This document shows positions 6,107 to 10,043 of a stretch of 10,043 nt of DNA, in pieces. The stretch spans positions 1 to 10,043 of the forward strand of contig JBFWQW010000103.1 of assembly GCA_050249235.1 (NCBI GenBank), read 5' to 3'. How positions within the stretch are numbered: the stretch's first letter is position 1; every line of letters starts with the position of its first letter. The translations under genes were made by a program, and so were the position numbers. The notes below the pieces were generated by a model that was not told the DNA's origin, searched no databases, and worked only from the letters and a program-made list of their open reading frames with translations. This DNA is from JAEKLB01 sp050249235. Its GTDB lineage: Bacteria > Actinomycetota > Acidimicrobiia > Acidimicrobiales > CADCSY01.

Positions 6107-7087
6107 TCAGCGGGGGAGGAAACCGAGGGCGTCGTGGGCCCGGGCCAGGGTGGCACCGGCCACGGTCCGGGCCTGCTCGGCGCCGGCCCGGAGCACCCGG
6201 TGGAGGTGGGCGGGATCAGCGGCCAGCTCGGCGTAGCGGGCCTGGACGGGGCCGAGCAGCTCCACCACTGCGGCGGCGGTGTCCGCCTTGAGGGGGCCGT
6301 ACTGGCTGTACTTCCCGGCCAGCACGTCGGGACTCTCCCCGGTGCAGGCGGCCAGGATGTCGAGCAGGTTCGAGACGCCCGGCTTGGTCGCCGCGTCGTA
6401 GCGGACCTCGCCGTCGTTGTCGGTGACGGCCCGCTTGAACTTCCGCTCGATCGTCGCCGGCGGGTCGAGCATCAGCACGGTGCCCTGCGGCGACGCCACC
6501 GACTTCGACATCTTGTTGCGGGGCTCCTGGAGGTCCATCACCCGGGCGCCGATCTTGGGGATGTCGGGCTCCGGCACGACGAAGACCTCGCCGTAGCGGG
6601 CGTTGAAGCGGGCGGCGAGGTCGCGGGCCAGCTCGAGATGCTGCTTCTGGTCGTCGCCCACGGGCACCCGGTCGGCCCGGTAGAGGAGGATGTCGGCGGC
6701 CATGAGGGCCGGATAGGTGAAGAGCGCGGCGGACACGAAGTCCCGCCCCTCGGACTTGTCCTTGAACTGCGTCATCCGGCTCAGCTCGCCGAAGCTGGCG
6801 GTGCACTCCATCAGCCAGGCCAGCTCGGCGTGCTGGGGGACGTGGCTCTGGACGAACACGGTGACGGTGAGCGGGTCGAGCCCGGAGGCCAGGTAGAGGC
6901 CGGCCGTCTCGAGGGTGCGGGCCCGGAGCCGGGCCGGGTCCTGGGGGGTGGTGACGGCGTGGAGGTCGACGATGCAGAAGAACGACTCGTCGGTGACGTG
7001 GCCCTCGCCGAAGCGACGGAGCGCCCCGAGGTAGGACCCGAGGGTGAGCTCGCCCGAGGGCTGGATCCCCGAGAGGACGCGTGCCAT
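6107..7087 (-). CDS. trpS: Tryptophanyl-tRNA synthetase
   Basis: TrpS charges tRNA-Trp with tryptophan in the cytoplasm. The 326-residue protein is a complete class I synthetase of usual bacterial length. The HIGH-equivalent is in GIQPSGELTLGSYLGAL (7-23, TLGSY form). The tryptophan pocket block YPALMAADILLY contains Asp132, matching the indole-recognising aspartate of the Bacillus enzyme. GDDQKQHLELARDLAARFN (144-162) and the signature KMSKS (192-196) follow. It is the only minus-strand gene in the window, convergent with the HD gene and divergent from scpA. ATG 7087 fits both the family N-terminus and a leaderless promoter (TACGAT seven bases upstream). In related actinobacteria I recall a parA-like gene upstream of scpA; none is visible here. 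Confidence 0.97.
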   Translation of the reverse strand: MARVLSGIQPSGELTLGSYLGALRRFGEGHVTDESFFCIVDLHAVTTPQDPARLRARTLETAGLYLASGLDPLTVTVFVQSHVPQHAELAWLMECTASFGELSRMTQFKDKSEGRDFVSAALFTYPALMAADILLYRADRVPVGDDQKQHLELARDLAARFNARYGEVFVVPEPDIPKIGARVMDLQEPRNKMSKSVASPQGTVLMLDPPATIERKFKRAVTDNDGEVRYDAATKPGVSNLLDILAACTGESPDVLAGKYSQYGPLKADTAAAVVELLGPVQARYAELAADPAHLHRVLRAGAEQARTVAGATLARAHDALGFLPR

Positions 7088-7094
7088 GGGCCCG

Positions 7095-7100
7095 ATCGTA
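7095..7100 (-). promoter_or_regulatory. Putative -10 element of a leaderless trpS promoter
   Basis: On the minus strand TACGAT ends 7 bases before ATG 7087. The hexamer is identical to the one before aroH. The presumed -35 zone would fall at about 7118-7123, inside the scpA promoter; no TTGACA-like sequence is seen there. Confidence 0.6.
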
Positions 7101-7131
7101 CGGGGTCCCCCTGGCGCCGCCGGGCGGGGTT

Positions 7132-7137
7132 TAGCCT
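7132..7137 (+). promoter_or_regulatory. Putative -10 element of a leaderless scpA promoter
   Basis: TAGCCT ends 6 bases before GTG 7144, the same hexamer and spacing as the dksA element. Its -35 zone would fall near 7109-7114, between the two elements of the divergent trpS promoter. Confidence 0.6.
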
Positions 7138-7143
7138 CGGAGC

Positions 7144-7926
7144 GTGCCGTACGAGGTCCAGACCCCCGTGTTCGAGGGCCCGTTCGACCTCCTCCTGCAC
7201 CTGATCATGCGGGAGCAGGTCGACCTCTACCAGGTGCCCCTGGTCCGGATCGTCGACGCCTACCTGGCCGAGCTCGACCGCCTCGAGGTCGTCGACCTCG
7301 AGATCGCCACCGAGTTCCTGCTCATCGCGGCCACCCTCGTCGAGCTGAAGGCCCGCCGGTTGCTGCCGGGCCGCGACGACGTCGACCTCGACGAGGAGCT
7401 CGCCCTCTGGGAGGAGCGCGACCTGCTGCTGGCCCGCCTCCTCGAGTGCAAGACGTTCAAGGACGCGGCCCGGGTGCTCGCCGCCATGGGCGACGAGGCC
7501 GGCCGGTCTTGGCCCCGCACCGCTGGCATGGAGGAGCGCTTCCTGGCGCTGGCCCCCGACCTTCTGGCCGGCACCACGCCGGCCGACCTGAAGGCGGCCT
7601 ACCTGCGGGCGGTCACGCCGAGGGCCGTGCCGACGGTGAGCCTCGACCACCTCCACATGGTCCGGGCCAACGTGTCCGACGCCGTGGTCGAGCTCCTCGA
7701 CGAGCTGCCCCGGGTCGGCCGCATCTCCTTCCGCCGCCTCACCGCCTCCCTCGTCGAGCGGCTCGAGGTCGTGGTGCGCTTCCTCGCCCTGCTCGAGCTC
7801 TTCAAGCAGGGCCTCGTCGACCTCGAGCAGGCCACCGCCTTCGGCGACATCGAGGTCGTCTGGCTCGGTGCCGACGTCGGCGGGGCCGATCTCGCCCTGG
7901 CCGGCATCGACCGCTACGACGGTTGA
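7144..7926 (+). CDS. scpA: Segregation and condensation protein A (kleisin)
   Basis: ScpA is the kleisin subunit that, with ScpB, bridges the SMC dimer heads in the chromosome-condensing complex. The 260-residue protein opens with the family signature FEGPFDLLLHLIMREQVDLYQVPL (10-33), followed by the conserved IATEFLLIAATLVELKARRLLP (54-75). A charged middle section follows. The C-terminal winged-helix part (about 190-240) contains ISFRRLTASLVERLEVVVRFLALLELFKQGLVDLEQ. GTG 7144 fits the family start and a leaderless promoter. The scpB start overlaps the scpA stop as TTGA, so synthesis of the partners is coupled. No SMC gene is in the window, which is usual because smc lies elsewhere. Identification is firm. 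Confidence 0.95.
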   Translation: MPYEVQTPVFEGPFDLLLHLIMREQVDLYQVPLVRIVDAYLAELDRLEVVDLEIATEFLLIAATLVELKARRLLPGRDDVDLDEELALWEERDLLLARLLECKTFKDAARVLAAMGDEAGRSWPRTAGMEERFLALAPDLLAGTTPADLKAAYLRAVTPRAVPTVSLDHLHMVRANVSDAVVELLDELPRVGRISFRRLTASLVERLEVVVRFLALLELFKQGLVDLEQATAFGDIEVVWLGADVGGADLALAGIDRYDG

Positions 7927-8642
7927 CCACCTCGCCCACCCACCGGGCCGTGGAGGCCATCCTCCTCGTGGCCGAGGAGCCGGTCCGCCCCGACCTGCTG
8001 GCCCAGCTCCTGGAGGTGGCCACCGAGCGGATCGAGGAGGTCTGCGACGAGCTGGCCGCCGCCTACCGCGACACCGGGCGGGGGTTCGTCCTGGCCCGGG
8101 TGGCCGGGGGCTACCGCTTCCAGACCGCGCCCGACCAGGCGCCCTACGTCGAGCGCTTCGTGCTCGAGGGCCAGAGCGCCCGGCTCTCCGGCGCCGCCCT
8201 CGAGACGCTCGCCATCGTGGCCTACAAGCAGCCGATCTCCCGGGCCCAGGTGGCCGCCATCCGGGGGGTGAACGTCGACGGCGTGATGCGCACCATCCAG
8301 CAGCGGGGCTACATCGAGGAGGTGGCCCGCGACCCCGGGCCCGGCCAGGCCGTGCTCTTCGGCACCACCCGGCTGTTCCTCGAGCGCCTCGGCCTCGACG
8401 GGCTCGACGACCTGCCCGCCCTGGCCGCCTTCGTCCCCGGTCCGGAGGTGATGGAGGCCCTCGAGGCCGGCCTGCGGGTGTCGAGCGACGACGTGCTCGT
8501 GGTCGACGCCGGCGATGACGACGGCGACGGGTCGACCGACCTCGATGCCGGCGACCCCGATGCCGGCGACCCCGATGGCGGCGGCGGCATCGGCGGGACG
8601 GGCGCGGGCACCGACGGGGTCGTCGACCTCCGGGACGGGTGA
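7923..8642 (+). CDS. scpB: Segregation and condensation protein B
   Basis: ScpB is the dimeric winged-helix partner of ScpA in the SMC complex. The 239-residue protein has two winged-helix domains: the first about 5-75 (HRAVEAILLVAEEPVRPDLLAQLL), the second about 85-157, containing the hallmark LSGAALETLAIVAYKQPISR and IRGVNVDGVMRTIQQRGYIEE, then LFGTTRLFLERLGL. The start is TTG 7923, overlapping the scpA stop by four bases (TTGA). GTG 7950 is a possible alternative that would cut nine residues. After about residue 187 the protein changes to an acidic, Gly/Asp-rich tail (DDVLVVDAGDDDGDGS, then DAGDPDAGDPDGGGG) that includes a 15-bp tandem repeat and is probably disordered. The stop overlaps rluB by four bases. 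Confidence 0.94.
   Translation: MTTSPTHRAVEAILLVAEEPVRPDLLAQLLEVATERIEEVCDELAAAYRDTGRGFVLARVAGGYRFQTAPDQAPYVERFVLEGQSARLSGAALETLAIVAYKQPISRAQVAAIRGVNVDGVMRTIQQRGYIEEVARDPGPGQAVLFGTTRLFLERLGLDGLDDLPALAAFVPGPEVMEALEAGLRVSSDDVLVVDAGDDDGDGSTDLDAGDPDAGDPDGGGGIGGTGAGTDGVVDLRDG
8544..8573 (+). repeat. 15-bp tandem repeat coding for the acidic ScpB tail
   Basis: GATGCCGGCGACCCC occurs twice in direct succession (8544-8558, 8559-8573), followed by a degenerate start of a third unit (GATGGCGGC). Each unit encodes DAGDP. It is in frame and therefore length-variable without breaking scpB. Confidence 0.85.
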
Positions 8643-9364
8643 CCGGGCCCGAGGGCGACGGCGAGCGGCTCCAGAAGGTGCTGGCCCGGGCCGGCGTGGG
8701 CAGCCGCCGGGCCTGCGAGGTGCTGATCGAGGAGGGTCGCATCACCGTCAACGGCGCCGTCGCCGTCCTCGGCCGCCGCATCGACCCCGAGGTCGACCTG
8801 GTCGAGATCGACGGGGCGCTCGTGCCCGTCGCGCCGGGCCTGGTCCACTACCTCCTCAACAAGCCGGCCGGCGTGGTGTCGACCGCCGACGACCCCGAGG
8901 GCCGCCCCACGGTGGTCGGCCTGGTGCCGCCCGAGCCCCGGGTCTTCCCGGTCGGGCGCCTCGACGTGGCGACGGAGGGCCTCCTGCTGCTCACCAACGA
9001 CGGGCCGCTCACCCACCGCCTCTCGCACCCGTCCTTCGGCGTCGAGAAGGAGTACCTGGCCGAGGTCGCGGGCCGGCCCGGGCCGGCCGCGGTGCGCCGC
9101 CTGCGGGAGGGCGTGGTGCTCGACGACGGGCCGACGGCGCCGGCCCGGGTGTCGCTGGCCGGGCCCAACCTGCTGACGATCGTCATCCACGAGGGCCGCA
9201 ACCGCCAGGTGCGGCGGATGTGCGACGCCGTCGGCCACCCGGTGGTGCGCCTGGTGCGCACCCGCATCGGTCCCCTCGCCGACCGGCGCCTGCGGCCCGG
9301 CGCCTGGCGCCCGCTCACGCCCGACGAGGTGCGGGCGCTGGCCCGGGCGGCCACGCCCACCTGA
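8639..9364 (+). CDS. rluB: rRNA pseudouridine synthase, RluB/RsuA family
   Basis: This enzyme isomerises a uridine to pseudouridine in ribosomal RNA; by synteny with scpAB it is probably the 23S-specific RluB type, although RsuA-family members cannot be separated by eye. The 241-residue protein starts with an S4 RNA-binding domain (about 9-60: ERLQKVLARAGVGSRRACEVLIEEGRITVNG). The catalytic domain has YLLNKPAGVVST (71-82), the active-site aspartate Asp109 in VGRLDVATEGLLLLTNDG, the KEYL strand, and the EGRNRQVRRMCDAVGHPV motif (185-202). GTG 8639 overlaps the scpB stop (GTGA), giving tight coupling of the three-gene unit. The gene order scpA–scpB–rluB is widely conserved. The stop is followed by two hairpins and the aroH promoter. 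Confidence 0.95.
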   Translation: MTGPEGDGERLQKVLARAGVGSRRACEVLIEEGRITVNGAVAVLGRRIDPEVDLVEIDGALVPVAPGLVHYLLNKPAGVVSTADDPEGRPTVVGLVPPEPRVFPVGRLDVATEGLLLLTNDGPLTHRLSHPSFGVEKEYLAEVAGRPGPAAVRRLREGVVLDDGPTAPARVSLAGPNLLTIVIHEGRNRQVRRMCDAVGHPVVRLVRTRIGPLADRRLRPGAWRPLTPDEVRALARAATPT

Positions 9365-9379
9365 GCCATCCGGGTCGTT

Positions 9380-9396
9380 CCCCGGCCCACCCGGGG
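9380..9396 (+). terminator. Hairpin after rluB
   Basis: CCCCGG (9380-9385) and CCGGGG (9391-9396) form a 6-bp all-GC stem with a 5-base loop, 15 bases after the rluB stop. No T-run follows, so it is only a candidate terminator for scpA–scpB–rluB. Confidence 0.35.
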
Positions 9397-9403
9397 CGTC
9401 CCG

Positions 9404-9425
9404 GCCTGCGCAGGAGGGCGCAGGC
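9404..9425. promoter_or_regulatory. Palindrome immediately upstream of the aroH -10
   Basis: GCCTGCGC (9404-9411) and GCGCAGGC (9418-9425) are perfect reverse complements around AGGAGG. The second arm ends two bases before the aroH -10, so the palindrome covers the -35 region. It could be an operator for aroH–tyrA or a second terminator for the rluB unit. Confidence 0.4.
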
Positions 9426-9427
9426 AA

Positions 9428-9433
9428 TACGAT
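9428..9433 (+). promoter_or_regulatory. Putative -10 element of a leaderless aroH promoter
   Basis: TACGAT ends 8 bases before GTG 9442 and is identical to the trpS hexamer. A transcript starting 6-8 bases after it would begin at or next to the start codon. No convincing -35 lies upstream, where the palindrome sits. Confidence 0.6.
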
Positions 9434-9441
9434 CCCCGCCC

Positions 9442-9810
9442 GTGCCAGCCGCGCTGCGCGCCTTGCGGGGCGCCACCACCGTCGACCAGGACACGCCCGA
9501 GCAGATCACCGACCGGGTCGTGGTCCTCCTGGAGGAGATGCTGGCGCGGAACGGGGTCGACCACGACGACCTGGTGAGCATCATCTTCACGGCGACGCCG
9601 GACATCAGCTCGATGTTCCCCGCCGCCGCGGCCCGCACCATCGGGATGGGCGACGTGCCCCTGCTCGGGGCCAGCGAGCTCTCGGTCGCCGGCGGCCCCA
9701 CCCGCTGCATCCGGGTGATGATGCACCTCACGACGGAGCTGCGGCGCGACGAGCTCCGCCACGTGTACCTCGAGGGCGCCTCGCACCTCCGCGACGACCT
9801 GCCGGGCTGA
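9442..9810 (+). CDS. aroH: Chorismate mutase, AroH type
   Basis: AroH converts chorismate to prephenate, the first step towards phenylalanine and tyrosine. The 122-residue protein matches the monofunctional trimeric Bacillus subtilis type in length and motifs: ALRGATTVDQDTPE (7-20), SIIFTATPDISSMFPA (46-61), ASELSVAGGPTRCIRVMMHL (77-96) and RHVYLEGASHLRDDL (106-120). By comparison with the B. subtilis enzyme, active-site residues Arg9, Arg65, Glu79, Cys89/Arg91 and Tyr109 are in place. GTG 9442 is preferred because the preceding in-frame sequence is not conserved and because TACGAT lies at leaderless spacing. The stop overlaps the tyrA start by one base, so the two sequential enzymes are made together. 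This mutase type differs from the AroQ type found elsewhere in actinobacteria. Confidence 0.94.
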   Translation: MPAALRALRGATTVDQDTPEQITDRVVVLLEEMLARNGVDHDDLVSIIFTATPDISSMFPAAAARTIGMGDVPLLGASELSVAGGPTRCIRVMMHLTTELRRDELRHVYLEGASHLRDDLPG

Positions 9811-10043
9811 TGGCGCCCCGTCGCGCCGTCGTGGTCGGCACCGGGCTGATCGGCGGGTCGATCGGGCTGGCCCTGCGGGCCCGGGGCTGGCACGTCAGCG
9901 GGACCGACCGCGACCCGGCCCGGGCCGAGCGGGCGCTCGTGCTCGGTGCCGTCGACGCGGTGGGGGCCGACCCGGCGGCCGAGCTGACCTTCGTCGCCAC
10001 GCCGGTCGGCGCCATCCCGGCCGCGGCCGCCGGCGGGCTCCGC
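9810..10043 (+). CDS. tyrA: Prephenate dehydrogenase, N-terminal part (runs off the window)
   Basis: TyrA oxidatively decarboxylates prephenate with NAD(P) towards tyrosine. Only the first 78 codons are present, from ATG 9810 (overlapping the aroH stop as TGATG) to the window edge, still open. The visible part is the start of a Rossmann fold: RAVVVGTGLIGGSIGLALRARG (5-26), with the dinucleotide glycine motif GTGLIGGS, then GTDRD, where Asp33 sits at the end of the second strand and suggests NAD preference, and the strand LTFVATPVGAI. The GLIGGSIG form is characteristic of prephenate/arogenate dehydrogenases. Being directly behind chorismate mutase, which makes its substrate, supports the call. 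Substrate choice between prephenate and arogenate cannot be told from this fragment. Confidence 0.88.
   Translation, partial: MAPRRAVVVGTGLIGGSIGLALRARGWHVSGTDRDPARAERALVLGAVDAVGADPAAELTFVATPVGAIPAAAAGGLR

Noticed and set aside
6071..7204. A 377-codon plus-strand open frame across trpS
   Set aside because: It is the complement of trpS, which has complete class I synthetase motifs on the minus strand.
7044..7922. Upstream in-frame extension of scpB through scpA
   Set aside because: It is out-of-frame scpA coding sequence; TTG 7923 with the TTGA overlap gives the normal ScpB N-terminus.
6811..8781. A 656-codon minus-strand open frame opposite scpA, scpB and the rluB start
   Set aside because: It starts antisense to three well-supported genes, begins with Arg/Pro/Gly low complexity and crosses into the trpS start in another frame; no conserved motif is seen.
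1..10043. CRISPR arrays, transposons, phage genes, tRNA or rRNA genes
   Set aside because: No spaced direct-repeat arrays, transposase motifs, terminal inverted repeats with target duplications, or tRNA-like cloverleaf with CCA context were seen on either strand.

Overview
This is an ordinary but informative housekeeping segment from a very GC-rich (visually above 70 % G+C) actinobacterium. The order pyrG – NUDIX hydrolase – ald – xerD – … – scpA – scpB – rluB – aroH – tyrA is the conserved actinobacterial segregation/pyrimidine neighbourhood, known from memory of Mycobacterium and Streptomyces. A clade such as Acidimicrobiia would fit, but that is inference and no phylogeny was possible. Genes are packed almost end to end: the longest gene-free stretch is 77 bases. 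I see no mobile element, CRISPR array, tRNA or rRNA.

Layout: (1) the last codons of an unidentified gene (2-115); (2) pyrG (CTP synthase), followed 13 bases on by a NUDIX hydrolase of ADP-ribose pyrophosphatase type; (3) a 73-base spacer with nested inverted repeats, then ald (alanine dehydrogenase) and xerD (tyrosine recombinase); (4) a DksA/TraR zinc-finger protein, a small site-2-protease-type membrane peptidase and an HD-domain protein, tightly coupled; (5) trpS on the minus strand, convergent with the HD gene and divergent from (6) scpA–scpB–rluB, which overlap at their stop/start codons; (7) aroH (chorismate mutase) overlapping the start of tyrA (prephenate dehydrogenase), which runs off the window.

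The genes serve nucleotide synthesis (pyrG), chromosome dimer resolution and condensation (xerD, scpAB), translation (trpS, rluB) and the chorismate branch to tyrosine/phenylalanine (aroH, tyrA). The most coherent non-coding signal is a -10 hexamer of TAnnnT form ending 6-8 bases before the start codon of pyrG, dksA, trpS, scpA and aroH, which are the presumed first genes of transcription units. It is absent in front of the coupled internal genes. This points to leaderless transcription and lets the units be drawn: pyrG–nudix; ald–xerD; dksA–M50–HD; trpS; scpA–scpB–rluB; aroH–tyrA. ald is the exception: it has a strong Shine-Dalgarno sequence and a structured leader.

I did not find a convincing undescribed system. 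The items worth a second look are regulatory or annotational: a NUDIX gene with no standard start codon, the ald leader structure, an 18-bp tandem duplication over the dksA promoter and xerD 3' end, interleaved divergent trpS/scpA promoters, and a palindrome just upstream of the aroH -10.
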